Positions 1 through 9,438 of a stretch of 64,000 bases of DNA are shown here, piece by piece. Every line of letters starts with the position of its first letter. Positions within the stretch are counted from its first letter, which is position 1. Made by a program: the position numbers and the translations under genes. The notes beneath the pieces were generated by a model. That model searched no databases, was not told where the DNA came from, and saw only the letters and a list, made by a program, of their open reading frames with translations. Source of the DNA: Chryseosolibacter histidinae (GTDB lineage Bacteria > Bacteroidota > Bacteroidia > Cytophagales > Cyclobacteriaceae). The stretch lies in NCBI RefSeq assembly GCF_018598225.1, contig NZ_JAHESF010000030.1:24653-88652 (forward strand). The letters run 5' to 3'.

Positions 1-290
1 TATTCTACGGTGTTGTGATGCTCGTCATAGAAATGATGCGATGAGAAAATATCAAGACCTCTTTCAGATGAATAAACGATAACCGGCAGGTAGATCGTGC
101 CATTGTGTCCCTCCCACAAATGCCAGATATGGTCATCCATCACGTGGTGCAGGATCACCTGGCTTGCATTGAACTTTTCACCCTGGTCGTCGGCCTTTTC
201 AGATGCCTTCAAACCGGTGGAAAAAACACCCAGAAAAAGGAGTGTCAGAACAAACGAAAATCGGCTGAATTTGTTGAGAAACGCGGTCAT
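1..290 (-). CDS. atpB: ATP synthase F0 subunit a, N-terminal part (cut by window start)
   Basis: I translated this reading frame by eye from the ATG at 290; it runs open to the window edge, so only the first 96 residues are present. It starts with a signal-like hydrophobic stretch ending near GLKASE, followed by a histidine-rich segment (QVILHHVMDDHIWHLWEG). This N-terminal extension ahead of the membrane core is typical of subunit a in Bacteroidota. Subunit a forms the proton half-channels beside the c-ring in the inner membrane. The upstream minus-strand genes (AtpZ-like and a second small membrane protein) are the usual leaders of an atp operon, which supports the call. The catalytic membrane helices lie outside the window. 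Confidence 0.85.
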   Translation of the reverse strand, partial: MTAFLNKFSRFSFVLTLLFLGVFSTGLKASEKADDQGEKFNASQVILHHVMDDHIWHLWEGHNGTIYLPVIVYSSERGLDIFSSHHFYDEHHNTVE

Positions 291-382
291 TTAGGGTTTT
301 TCCTAAGGTTTTAAAATCCGACCGCAAAGGTATTAATAATAGCTCCACAAAAAAATCTTTTAAAACTTTTTTGCCCCCCAAT

Positions 383-754
383 TTACCGCTGATCCCTGCC
401 GGTAATTTTGCGGTACAGGAACCCTACCTCCAGTATGGTGAATACGAAATAAGTGACCATAAAAAACACCACATTGCCGGTAGCCGCGGCCCTATCGCTG
501 ATGATCATCACCAGGTTATAGGCACAGTAGGCAAGCAGTTTCACCACCATAGTTAGTAAGTATAACTGCAGGAAGAATTCGGGTTTATTTGCCTTATACA
601 GGTAAACATAGATCATTCCCGTAGCGAAAGTGAGGAGGATGAGCGTTTTCAGGAAAAAGGAAGGCTTCGCAAAGTATCCGGAAGAGGCCGCCAGCAGCAC
701 GGTTGCGGCGATAACAGCCGCGGTCAGCAAAAGTGCAATAAAGAACCTGAACAA
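383..754 (-). CDS. Small four-helix membrane protein of the atp operon (AtpI-like position)
   Basis: A 123-residue protein made almost entirely of about four hydrophobic segments (roughly residues 4-25, 33-53, 60-85 and 95-115) and ending in a basic tail. No catalytic motif is visible. It starts 2 nt after the stop of the AtpZ-like gene and lies just upstream of atpB, so it is probably co-transcribed with the ATP synthase genes. AtpI and AtpZ proteins help c-ring assembly or ion supply in other bacteria; that role is inferred here from position and size only. Confidence 0.7.
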   Translation of the reverse strand: MFRFFIALLLTAAVIAATVLLAASSGYFAKPSFFLKTLILLTFATGMIYVYLYKANKPEFFLQLYLLTMVVKLLAYCAYNLVMIISDRAAATGNVVFFMVTYFVFTILEVGFLYRKITGRDQR

Positions 755-756
755 AA

Positions 757-993
757 TTACTCGCGATTAATGGACTTGTATACCTGGTAGATGGTGCCTG
801 CAAATCCGGCGAGGCCAAGGCATAGCATAAAGATGGGATACTTGAGCCCAAGCCACTGGTCTACCTTGTAACCGAGCCAGCCGCAAACGGCAATGGTTGC
901 CAGAAGCTGCACCGCCAGGCCACTGTATTTAAGGTAACTATTATATTGATTTAACTTCTTGTTGGGACGAGAGGGATCGGGTAACTGCGCCAT
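757..993 (-). CDS. AtpZ/AtpI-family ATP synthase accessory protein
   Basis: A 78-residue protein with a short polar N-terminus (PDPSRPNKKLNQY) and two membrane helices, the first at about residues 23-43 ending in GWLGYKVDQW and the second at about 50-70. This GxxLGxxxDxW pattern between two helices fits the AtpZ family (F0F1-ATPase subunit, PF09527). Its start lies inside the 3' end of the bactofilin gene, a 53-nt overlap in a different frame, so translation of the two is probably coupled. It leads into the atp operon. Confidence 0.8.
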   Translation of the reverse strand: MAQLPDPSRPNKKLNQYNSYLKYSGLAVQLLATIAVCGWLGYKVDQWLGLKYPIFMLCLGLAGFAGTIYQVYKSINRE

Positions 994-1378
994 TTTCGCT
1001 GATTTTAATGTCTTTTACAGCTGCACCCATTTTACAGCCTCCGTTGAAGACAGCGCCTGGCTCCACCACCAGCTTGCCGGTAGAGATATCGCCGTTGATC
1101 ACCGCGGTGGCCTTGAGCACCAGCAGCTCCGCTATCTCTATCTTGCCCTTTACTTCGCCTTCAATGTCTGCATTCTGAGAAGTGATGTTACCGTGTACCT
1201 GCGAAGAAGGACCCAGCACGATTTTGGATTTTGATTTGACATTACCGGTGATCTTTCCTTCGATGCGGATGTTACCGTAAGTCTCTACATTACCTTCCAG
1301 AAAGGTACCTTTACCGATGGTGTTGCTTGAGTTGCTGATCTCTTCGGCTACGCGTTTTTCTTCTTTAGAAGTGAACAT
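941..1378 (-). CDS. Bactofilin (polymer-forming cytoskeletal protein)
   Basis: A 145-residue protein with the regular right-handed beta-helix pattern of bactofilins: short repeats with alternating hydrophobic residues and glycines (TFLEGNVETYGNIRIEG, GNVKSKSKIVLG, ADIEGEVKG) from about residue 22 to 115, between short disordered tails. Bactofilins polymerise without nucleotide into filaments that position cell-wall enzymes. The gene lies 12 nt downstream of an M23 peptidase gene, a pairing also seen with CcmA and Csd1 in Helicobacter, where it controls cell shape. Its last 53 nt overlap the AtpZ-like start. Confidence 0.9.
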   Translation of the reverse strand: MFTSKEEKRVAEEISNSSNTIGKGTFLEGNVETYGNIRIEGKITGNVKSKSKIVLGPSSQVHGNITSQNADIEGEVKGKIEIAELLVLKATAVINGDISTGKLVVEPGAVFNGGCKMGAAVKDIKISENGAVTRSLSSQQEVKSI

Positions 1379-1390
1379 AAGTTGTTTAGT

Positions 1391-2257
1391 TTAAAAAGTG
1401 ACGAATTCTTCCGGGTTCAGCGAGTTGCCATTATACCACAGCTCGAAGTGCAAGTGTGGGCCATTGGTCATTTCTCCGCTGTTTCCAACTATAGAGATTA
1501 TTTCGCCTGCGTTGACAAATGTACCAAGTTTTTTATAAAGTTCAGCATTGTGCTTGTAAACCGATATCAGGTTGGCGCTGTGCTGGATCATGAGCACCCA
1601 TCCTCCATCCTGGGTCCAGTCAGAGAAGATCACGGTGCCGTCTGCAATACACTTCACCGGCTCGTTGGTCTTGGCCACGATGTCTACACCGAAGTGACTC
1701 TTCTTCACATTGTAACGATCCGAGATAAAACCCGCGATGGGTGAGAAGAAAAATGTCTCCTGCAGCTCGCGGTTTTTGACATTGGCCAGGGTAATGAGCG
1801 AGAGGTCAGACCTTTCAAAGTCTCTTCTGAAAGCCGAGTCAACGGGCTCGAGCTTAAGTGCCGCCGGCTTGCTGGTGAGCGGTTGGGTCTCTCCGCGTAA
1901 TATTTCTGCCGGGTCGTGAAAATCACTCGTATCGCCGCTCAGCACACGCTGAAAGTTAGCGATGAACCTGTCCTTGCGGTCTACTTCCAGCGCCAGTGAA
2001 TCCACCTTAAGGGCCAATCCATATAGCTGCTGGTTCAGCACCATCTGCTCGTACTTCGGGTCGAACCATTTCTCCAGCACGGTCTCCACCAGGAAAAGGC
2101 TGATGACCAGGAACAGGATAAAAATGATCACGGAAAAAAGAATGATCTTGGAATACGTGAAGCCCACGCTGGTCTTCTCGGCGAAGTTCTCTTCATTGCG
2201 GATGATCAGCTGGTAACGGTTGGTAAGCCAGCTCGAAAGCGTCTTCTTTGGTCTCAT
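1391..2257 (-). CDS. M23-family peptidoglycan endopeptidase, membrane-anchored
   Basis: A 288-residue protein with a short cytoplasmic N-terminus, one membrane helix at about residues 36-58, a coiled-coil-like periplasmic linker and a C-terminal LytM/M23 domain. Zinc-site motifs are visible: HFGVD (the HxxxD motif) around residue 189 and HLHFEL near the C-terminus (HxH). All expected ligands appear present, so an active D,D-endopeptidase is plausible. It lies directly upstream of the bactofilin gene, suggesting localised wall trimming for cell shape. It is divergent from the PorW-like gene across 191 bp. Confidence 0.9.
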   Translation of the reverse strand: MRPKKTLSSWLTNRYQLIIRNEENFAEKTSVGFTYSKIILFSVIIFILFLVISLFLVETVLEKWFDPKYEQMVLNQQLYGLALKVDSLALEVDRKDRFIANFQRVLSGDTSDFHDPAEILRGETQPLTSKPAALKLEPVDSAFRRDFERSDLSLITLANVKNRELQETFFFSPIAGFISDRYNVKKSHFGVDIVAKTNEPVKCIADGTVIFSDWTQDGGWVLMIQHSANLISVYKHNAELYKKLGTFVNAGEIISIVGNSGEMTNGPHLHFELWYNGNSLNPEEFVTF

Positions 2258-2448
2258 CAGATGGCCATACCTTTAGGTGATACATGGAAGACCAGCCGCT
2301 GTAAATTCGTTGAATTTTTCATGAAGTTGGACAGTCGCTGCATAGGCATTTCAAAATATTCCCGTTTTTTTGCAAAATTAGATATTCTGCCTGATTATAA
2401 TATTGAATTCAGGTTTTTTGCGTTTCTGTGTAGGTTAATAATTGCCAT

Positions 2449-5037
2449 TTGAAAAAACTGCCCCTATATTTTTTTCTTGTGCTGGCTGCTGGTATAGCCG
2501 CTTCATGCTCGTCGGAAAGAAACACCTGGACCAGCAAAGCCTACCACAACACAACGGCTCACTTCAACGGCTATTATTATGCCAACGAGGAGATCCGGAA
2601 AATCGAGGCGACCATACGAAAAAGTCAGGTGGATGACTATAACCGGATCCTGAGGTTGTTTCCCACTTTCGATTCAACGCTGGCAAAAGGTTATGATAAG
2701 GAAGTTCAGGAGGCAGTGAAAATGGCGTCCCTGGCCATTCAGCGGCACCCCAACAGCAAGTGGGTAGACGACGCTTACATCCTGGTAGGCAAAGCCCGCC
2801 TTTACAGCCTCGACTGGGGCAACGCTGTACAAACTTTCAAACACGTCAATACCAAAAGCAAGAATAAGGATGCCAAACATCTTGCCATCGTCAACCTGAT
2901 CCGCACGTACATCGAGCACAAGGAACTCAACAACGCACAGGCAGCCATTGACTACCTGCAAAAGCAGGAGCTGAACCGGTCGAACAGGAAAAAATTCCAC
3001 CTCGAAAAAGCATACTTCTATCAGCTGCAGAACGACTATGATAACATGGTGCGGAACCTGACCAGCGCCGACCCGTTGCTGAAAAAGAGCGACCGGCGGG
3101 GAAGGATCTACTTCATCATCGGCCAGGTATACCAGGAGCTGGGCTTCGAAGCAGAAGCCTATAACTATTATAAGAAATGTATCTCCACCAATCCTGAATA
3201 CGAGGTTGATTTTTATGCACGCCTGTATATGGCCCAGGTTACGGAGATCTCCCGGAGCCGCGACATCAACGCAGCGCGCAAGTCGTTCAGGAAGCTGCTG
3301 AAAGATTCCAAGAACAGGGAGTTCCATGACAAGATCTATTACGAGATGGGCATCTTCGAGCTGAAACAGAAGAACATCCCGGAGGCGATCGAAAACTTCA
3401 ACCTGTCGGTAAGGCGTGGTAACAATAAAAGGATCGATGGTGAGGCGTACCTCCGGCTGGGTGAGATCTACTATGACACGCTGCGCAACTACGAGCTCTC
3501 ACAGGCTTATTATGACAGCGCCATCACATCGCTGCCAACGGACTACGAGGGCTACCAGGCTATTAAAACACGCTCGGAGATCCTCAACGAATTTGTCAAA
3601 CACCTGAAGACCATCAAATGGCAGGACAGCCTGCTGGAGCTCTCTTCACTCGACTCGGCAGGGTTGCGGGCCCGGATCGATACGGTGCTCACAGCGCGTA
3701 AGAAGGCTGAAGACAGGAAGGCCGCGAAGAAGAAAAAAAGCTCCAACCGTGTGGAGATCGCCTCCAATGATAACAACAACGTGTTCTCGAATGATAATGA
3801 CAGCGGCGAGAACACGGCGTGGTATTTTGGCAACCCTTCTGCCATGGCCATCGGACAGAACGAGTTCGTGAGGATCTGGGGCAGCATCAGACTCGAAGAT
3901 AACTGGCGACGATCGCAGCGAAGTACCGCGGGACGACAGACGGCTGACACTGCTACCGATAGCGCGGCCGTGGCTAAAGACACTGGTAATGCTACACCGG
4001 ATGCCAAAGTTGACCCGGTGGATGTGGAGTACAACCGTCTCAACAAAGAGATCCCCCGAACACCCGAAGCGGTGAAAGATGCATTGGCGAAGATCGAAGA
4101 AGCTTACTTCAAGCTGGGCGACATCTATTACTTCAAGCTCCAGGAGAATGAGAATGCCGCGGAGACCTATACCACCTTGCTGCGGCGTTTCCCGGAAACG
4201 GCCCACGAGCCCGAAGTGCTTTACACCTTGTACCTGATCTACAAAGACAGTGATCCTGGCAAAGCCGAAACGTATGCCTCGCTGTTGAAAAGCAAACACC
4301 CGAACTCCACCTTTGCCAAGATCCTCATCAACCCGGCTTACCTGAAGGAATCGAGCCTGGCCGTTGAAAAACAGAAGGAGTTGTACAAGGTAGCCTATGA
4401 AGGTTTTCAGGCAAAAGATTACGCTGCCGCCCGCCAGACCATTTCTGAAGCGCGGGCCCTGGGAGAAACTTCGTTCACCGCTTCGCTCGACCTGCTTTCG
4501 GTGCTCATTACGGGCGAGAACGAGAACATCTCAAAATACCAGTATGAGCTCGATCAGTTCATCAAACAACACGAGGGCCACGAGCTGTCTGCCTATGCTC
4601 AAAAGCTACTGAATGCTTCGCGACAGTTTCAGCAGACAGAAGAGAAGCGCAAAGGCATCCAGTATATCCTTTCGCTGGATGAAACACATTATTTCGTGCT
4701 CGTATACAAACGCTCCGAGCGGATGGACGGCGTTGCCTCCGCGGCACTGGAAACTTTTAACAGGGAAAACTACCGGGACCTGAACCTGAAAACGAGCAAC
4801 CTCGTGCTCAACGATGAATACACACTCACTTTTGTGGCGGACCTTCCCGGGAACAGTACGGCCGTAGCGTATTATAAGACATTCATCGAAAAGCTACCGT
4901 CCATAACCGCGCTGCGAAACCATAAATTCAATAATTTTGTCATAACCAAAGATAACTTCGACATCTTCTACAGAACCAAAGGTCTTGATGAGTACATCCA
5001 CTTCTTCGAAAAAAACTACCCGGCGGAAAACCAATAA
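2449..5037 (+). CDS. PorW/SprE-like type IX secretion TPR lipoprotein
   Basis: An 862-residue protein starting at TTG with a lipoprotein signal ending at the lipobox Cys20 (AASC). The early motif (KAYHNTTAHFNGYYYANE) is characteristic of the PorW/SprE family. Tetratricopeptide-like helical repeats fill about residues 90-400, followed by a low-complexity charged linker (about 415-510) rich in Lys, Asn and Asp, and more TPR-like helices. PorW/SprE is needed for T9SS function and links outer-membrane and periplasmic parts. The gldKLMN cluster lies 4 kb downstream in the opposite orientation. The 3' end overlaps the following PBP gene. Confidence 0.85.
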   Translation: MKKLPLYFFLVLAAGIAASCSSERNTWTSKAYHNTTAHFNGYYYANEEIRKIEATIRKSQVDDYNRILRLFPTFDSTLAKGYDKEVQEAVKMASLAIQRHPNSKWVDDAYILVGKARLYSLDWGNAVQTFKHVNTKSKNKDAKHLAIVNLIRTYIEHKELNNAQAAIDYLQKQELNRSNRKKFHLEKAYFYQLQNDYDNMVRNLTSADPLLKKSDRRGRIYFIIGQVYQELGFEAEAYNYYKKCISTNPEYEVDFYARLYMAQVTEISRSRDINAARKSFRKLLKDSKNREFHDKIYYEMGIFELKQKNIPEAIENFNLSVRRGNNKRIDGEAYLRLGEIYYDTLRNYELSQAYYDSAITSLPTDYEGYQAIKTRSEILNEFVKHLKTIKWQDSLLELSSLDSAGLRARIDTVLTARKKAEDRKAAKKKKSSNRVEIASNDNNNVFSNDNDSGENTAWYFGNPSAMAIGQNEFVRIWGSIRLEDNWRRSQRSTAGRQTADTATDSAAVAKDTGNATPDAKVDPVDVEYNRLNKEIPRTPEAVKDALAKIEEAYFKLGDIYYFKLQENENAAETYTTLLRRFPETAHEPEVLYTLYLIYKDSDPGKAETYASLLKSKHPNSTFAKILINPAYLKESSLAVEKQKELYKVAYEGFQAKDYAAARQTISEARALGETSFTASLDLLSVLITGENENISKYQYELDQFIKQHEGHELSAYAQKLLNASRQFQQTEEKRKGIQYILSLDETHYFVLVYKRSERMDGVASAALETFNRENYRDLNLKTSNLVLNDEYTLTFVADLPGNSTAVAYYKTFIEKLPSITALRNHKFNNFVITKDNFDIFYRTKGLDEYIHFFEKNYPAENQ

Positions 5038-7333
5038 CATTCTCTTGCTTCAGAAGCCGTGGTTCAAAAAAGTAATAAAAGCCGTCTGGATCCTTTTCTT
5101 GTGTGTGGTCATCGGCGTGCCGCTATATGTGTATACGGTCAAGGCTGACCTGTTCGGGTTATTTGGAGGCATGCCAAGCCTCAAATCGATCGAAAATCCG
5201 CAAAACGACCTTTCTTCTGAGCTCATTTCTGCCGATGGTGTATCACTTGGAAGGTACTTCAGGTATAACAGGAGCCAGGTGGCGTACGAACAGCTTTCGC
5301 CCGATCTGGTAAACACCCTGCTGCTGTCAGAAGATCACCGTTTTTACGATCACTCCGGCATGGACTTCTGGGCTTACCCACGCGTGCTGTGGGGCCTGCT
5401 GACATTCAATAACCGTGGCGGCGGAAGCACCATCACGCAGCAGCTCGCCAAGAACCTTTTCAGAACAAGGGGCGATGAACTCGATGGCACACTCACCCGT
5501 GTTGGCGGTCCGCTGAAGATCCTGGTCAGCAAAACCAAGGAGTGGATCATCTCCGTACAGCTCGAAGAGAATTATACGAAGGAAGAGATCATCACCATGT
5601 ACCTGAACACGGCCGAGTTCAGCAGCAACGCCTATGGCATCAAGGTGGCCGCCGAAACGTATTTTCAAAAACAGCCAGACAGCCTTAACGTGCTGGAGTC
5701 AGCGGTGCTCGTGGGCATGCTGCAGAACCCTTCATTTTACAATCCTCAGCGCAACCCGAACAACGCATTGCGTAAACGCAATGAAGTATTGTACAAGCTT
5801 TACGCCCGCAACTACATCAAGTCACAAGCAGAACACGACTCACTGAAGAACATACCCATCCAGTTGAAGTTCTCCGTTCAAAATCAAAACCAGGGCCTGG
5901 CCACTTACTTCAGGAGTGTGTTAACCTCCTTTCTCATGAAGTGGTGCAAAGACCATAACTACGATCTGTGGGAGTCGGGCTTGAAGATCTACACCACCAT
6001 TGACAGCCGCATGCAGCAGTTTGCGGAAGAAGCCATGGCCGAACACATGTCCAAGCTGCAGAAGGAATTCGAAACCCAGTGGAAGCTGAAGAACAGCAAT
6101 CCCTGGACCGATTCGGATACCAAAGCGGAGATCAAAAATTTCCTTCAGCGGAAGATCAAAAAAACAGAGACCTACAAAAATCTTGTAGCGCGTTATGGCG
6201 AAAATTCCGACTCAGTGAACATTATGCTGAACGTGAAGAAGCCCATGACGGTATTTTCGTGGAAGGGCGAGCGCGATACGCTGTTCAGCTCCATGGACTC
6301 GCTTCGTTATTACAACTGGTTCCTGCAGGCTGGCATGATGTCTATGGATCCGGAAACCGGCGCCATCAAGGCCTGGGTAGGTGGTATCAACCACAAATAT
6401 TTCAAGTACGATCACGTGAAGCAGGGAACGCGGCAACCGGGCTCTACGTTCAAACCTTTTGTTTACGGGAAGGCGATCGAAGACGGGTACTCGCCCTGCT
6501 TCGAGCTGCTCGATATCTCTCCTACCATCAAAGTACCGGGCGGCGTGTGGAATCCGCCGAACTCAGACGGAACTTACGGTTCGGGCGAAAAGATGAACCT
6601 GCGTGTAGCCATGGCGCGGTCGCTGAACTCGGTCACGGCACAATTGATCGCCAAGGTTGGGCCTGCCAACGTTGCGAAATTTGCAAACCAACTCGGCATT
6701 TCCAGTCCGTTGGATCCGGTAATGTCGCTGGCCCTGGGAACAAGCGATGTGTCTTTGTATGAGATGGTATCGGCTTATTGCAGCTTTGTGAACCTCGGCA
6801 TGCATATCGAGCCTTACTACGTCACGCGCATCGAAGACAAGAACGGCAACGTGATCGAAAGTTTTGTACCCAAAACAGGACAGGCAACCGATGAACGAAC
6901 CGCTTACAAAATGATCTATATGCTGCAAGGTGGTGTTGAAGAAGAAGGAGGAAGCTCGCGGGGCATAAGCTATTCGCTGAAGGTTGATAATGAGATCGGG
7001 GGCAAGACGGGCACAACGAACGATGCTTCTGACGGCTGGTACATGGGCATCACCCATAACCTGGTTACCGGGGCCTGGGTAGGCGGCGACGAACGCACCA
7101 TCCACTTTCCGAACTGGACGTTCGGGCAGGGCAGCAAAACTGCGCGCCCCATCTGGGACAAGTATATGGTGAAGGTCTACGAGCATCCGGAAGTGGGCTA
7201 CGGCAAAGGACTGTTCAAAAGGCCGGCGTCAGGTCTTGATATCGTGCTCGACTGCAACCGCCACAATGCTTCGGATTCGACCAGCGTAGTTCCCGTAGAG
7301 AAAGAAATATCCCTGGACGATATCAACAATTAA
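4988..7333 (+). CDS. Class A penicillin-binding protein (PBP1A-type transglycosylase/transpeptidase)
   Basis: About 781 residues from the ATG at 4988; an in-frame TTG lies one codon earlier. A membrane helix at about 27-50 is followed by a GT51 glycosyltransferase domain with the catalytic EDHRFYDHSG near residue 115 and GGSTITQQLAKN near 150. The transpeptidase domain shows all three motifs: STFK near 485, SLN near 545 and KTGTT near 672. It polymerises and crosslinks peptidoglycan at the inner membrane. The start lies inside the 3' end of the PorW-like gene (50-nt overlap), so translation is probably coupled. Confidence 0.93.
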   Translation: MSTSTSSKKTTRRKTNNILLLQKPWFKKVIKAVWILFLCVVIGVPLYVYTVKADLFGLFGGMPSLKSIENPQNDLSSELISADGVSLGRYFRYNRSQVAYEQLSPDLVNTLLLSEDHRFYDHSGMDFWAYPRVLWGLLTFNNRGGGSTITQQLAKNLFRTRGDELDGTLTRVGGPLKILVSKTKEWIISVQLEENYTKEEIITMYLNTAEFSSNAYGIKVAAETYFQKQPDSLNVLESAVLVGMLQNPSFYNPQRNPNNALRKRNEVLYKLYARNYIKSQAEHDSLKNIPIQLKFSVQNQNQGLATYFRSVLTSFLMKWCKDHNYDLWESGLKIYTTIDSRMQQFAEEAMAEHMSKLQKEFETQWKLKNSNPWTDSDTKAEIKNFLQRKIKKTETYKNLVARYGENSDSVNIMLNVKKPMTVFSWKGERDTLFSSMDSLRYYNWFLQAGMMSMDPETGAIKAWVGGINHKYFKYDHVKQGTRQPGSTFKPFVYGKAIEDGYSPCFELLDISPTIKVPGGVWNPPNSDGTYGSGEKMNLRVAMARSLNSVTAQLIAKVGPANVAKFANQLGISSPLDPVMSLALGTSDVSLYEMVSAYCSFVNLGMHIEPYYVTRIEDKNGNVIESFVPKTGQATDERTAYKMIYMLQGGVEEEGGSSRGISYSLKVDNEIGGKTGTTNDASDGWYMGITHNLVTGAWVGGDERTIHFPNWTFGQGSKTARPIWDKYMVKVYEHPEVGYGKGLFKRPASGLDIVLDCNRHNASDSTSVVPVEKEISLDDINN

Positions 7334-7560
7334 TCGGTAAGTGGTGATCGGGTGATCAGTAACCGGTGTTTAAACCACAAGCACAATAAGTGTCCCGCAG
7401 ATCACGCTGATTTTCGCAAATCCATATGAGGACTATTTCTGCGTAGATCTGCGCATTCTGCTGGAAATGTATTTTTCTCTGAAAATGTAAAATATTTGTA
7501 AGGTTTTCGGGATTTAGAAGGGTTAAACCCCCAGACCGATTACCAATTACTAAAAAAACT
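7334..7560. repeat. Intergenic repeats between PBP and uvrC
   Basis: No gene is seen. Right after the PBP stop (7334-7370) the sequence repeats GATCAGTAACCGG-like words that recur at 21401-21498. At 7392-7461 lies a second motif built from CCCGCAGATC and ATCTGCG words, which recurs at 26088-26160. Both are partly palindromic. The stretch probably also holds the uvrC promoter, which I could not place. Confidence 0.5.
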
Positions 7561-9387
7561 ATGGCCGAGATCAAGGAGGCTATTCAACGGTTACCAGAGT
7601 CACCTGGCGTATACAGGTTTTACAACGCAGACAGTGAGCTGATCTATGTTGGCAAGGCGAAGAACATCAAAAAAAGGGTCACCAGTTATTTCAGCAAAAG
7701 TCACGGTCTTAACCGCAAAACGTTGCGCCTGGCATCTGAGATCAGGTCGATAGAATATACCGTTGCCTTCAGCGAGTTCGATGCGCTGCTGCTGGAAAAC
7801 AATTTCATCAAGCAGAACCAGCCGCGGTACAACATCCTGCTGAAGGATGACAAGACCTTTCCCTATATCTGTATTCTCAAAGAAAGATTTCCGAGGATCA
7901 TCTATACCCGGAAATACATTCCTGAACAGGGCGAATATTTTGGACCTTACTCCAGCGTGGTGGCCATGAAGAACGTGCTTGACCTTGTGCGCAAGCTCTA
8001 CTCCATCCGCACCTGCAGCCTGCTGTTGTCTGAGCAAAATATCGCGCAAGGCAAATTCAAGGTCTGCCTGGAATACCACATCGGCAACTGCAAGGCTCCC
8101 TGCGCAGGACTTCAGCAGGAAGAGCAATACCAGGAAGAGATCGAGCAGGCACGCAACATCCTGAAGGGTAACATCAGCATTGTGTATCAGTACTTCAAGA
8201 ACCAGATGCAGCAAGCCGCTATCAACCTTGAATACGAAAAAGCTCAAAAGTTCAAGGAAAAGCTGAGCACGCTCGAAAGGTTCCAAACGAAGTCGCTCGT
8301 GGTGAACCGCGACCTCACCGATATCGATGTGCTCACCATCACCAGCATTCCTGACTACGCTTATATCAACTATCTGCAGATCAAGGAAGGCGCGATCATT
8401 TACTCCAAAACCGTTGAGGTAAAGAAGAAGGCTGACGAAACGGATGAAGACCTGCTGAGCTTTGCAGCGCAGGAGCTTCGGGCAGGGAACAACCTGACCA
8501 TTCTCAGCAACGTACCCATTACGCTGCTGGACGAAGACACGGAGAATATCATCCCGAAGATCGGCGACAAGAAAAAGCTCATCAGCTTGTCGATCAAGAA
8601 CGGCCTCGAGCTGAAGAAAGACAAGGAGATCCTGCGCGAAGGAAAAAAATCGAAACAGCTTGAAGTGTTGTCGATCCTTCAAAAAGATCTCCAGCTCACG
8701 TCACTTCCGCTGGTGATCGAGTGTTTCGATAACTCGAACTTCCAGGGTACCACACCGGTGGCCTCGATGGTGCGGTTTGCCAATGGAAAGCCCGACAAAA
8801 AAGGCTATCGTCATTTCAATATCAAAACCGTTGTGGGGGCCAATGACTTTGCGTCGATGCAGGAGATCGTGGGGCGCCGGTATAAACGGATCATGGAAGA
8901 AGCAGGCCCACTGCCAGACCTCATCCTGGTTGATGGTGGCAAGGGGCAGCTGAGCAGCGCCTGTGATGCCTTAAAAGAGCTGGGCCTGTATGGAAAGATC
9001 CCCATCGTTGGCATTGCCAAAAAGCTCGAGGAGATCTATTATCCGGAAGATCCCATCCCCCTTCATATCAACAAAAAATCACCGGGCCTGTTGCTGTTGC
9101 AGCATGTGAGGGACGAAGCGCACCGGTTTGCCATTACGTTCCACAGGCAAAAGCGGAGCAAGGCGCAGATCAAAACCGAGATCGAAGAGCTGAAGGGTAT
9201 CGGCAGGCAAACCGCGGATAAGCTTCTGAGACACTTCAAATCGGTGAAGAAGATCCGTGAAGCTTCGCTGGAAGAGCTCACCACGCTTGTGGGCCGCAAG
9301 AAAGCGGAGCTTGTCAAGGGCAAGACAATAGAAGCCACTCCACAAGTAGAAACCACCCCACAAGAAACGCCTGAGGGGCCGAAATAA
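7561..9387 (+). CDS. uvrC: UvrABC excinuclease subunit C
   Basis: A 608-residue protein with the full UvrC order: GIY-YIG nuclease at about residues 12-90 (GVYRFY, YVGKAKNIKKRV), a four-cysteine patch at about 153-180 (RTC, VCLEYHIGNC, APC) matching the iron-sulphur site known in UvrC, a UVR helix hairpin near 205-235, the RNase H-like endonuclease domain at about 370-540 (DGGKGQL visible) and C-terminal helix-hairpin-helix motifs (LKGIGRQTADKLL). It makes the dual incisions in nucleotide excision repair. It ends at a strong bidirectional terminator shared with gldN. Confidence 0.96.
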   Translation: MAEIKEAIQRLPESPGVYRFYNADSELIYVGKAKNIKKRVTSYFSKSHGLNRKTLRLASEIRSIEYTVAFSEFDALLLENNFIKQNQPRYNILLKDDKTFPYICILKERFPRIIYTRKYIPEQGEYFGPYSSVVAMKNVLDLVRKLYSIRTCSLLLSEQNIAQGKFKVCLEYHIGNCKAPCAGLQQEEQYQEEIEQARNILKGNISIVYQYFKNQMQQAAINLEYEKAQKFKEKLSTLERFQTKSLVVNRDLTDIDVLTITSIPDYAYINYLQIKEGAIIYSKTVEVKKKADETDEDLLSFAAQELRAGNNLTILSNVPITLLDEDTENIIPKIGDKKKLISLSIKNGLELKKDKEILREGKKSKQLEVLSILQKDLQLTSLPLVIECFDNSNFQGTTPVASMVRFANGKPDKKGYRHFNIKTVVGANDFASMQEIVGRRYKRIMEEAGPLPDLILVDGGKGQLSSACDALKELGLYGKIPIVGIAKKLEEIYYPEDPIPLHINKKSPGLLLLQHVRDEAHRFAITFHRQKRSKAQIKTEIEELKGIGRQTADKLLRHFKSVKKIREASLEELTTLVGRKKAELVKGKTIEATPQVETTPQETPEGPK

Positions 9388-9417
9388 AAAAAGCCAGGAA
9401 TTGCTCCTGGCTTTTTT
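9386..9417. terminator. Bidirectional terminator between uvrC and gldN
   Basis: A 7-bp GC-rich stem (GCCAGGA/TCCTGGC) with a 5-nt loop is flanked by A7 on the left and T6 on the right, so it can work as an intrinsic terminator in both directions for the convergent uvrC and gldN genes. Confidence 0.85.
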
Positions 9418-9438
9418 ATGAATATTGGTTCTCTCAGC

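Noticed and set aside
2674..3327. 217-residue frame on the minus strand inside the PorW-like gene
   Set aside because: Antisense shadow of a well-supported coding gene.
7600..8682. 360-residue minus-strand frame within uvrC
   Set aside because: Shadow of uvrC, whose motifs are all intact.
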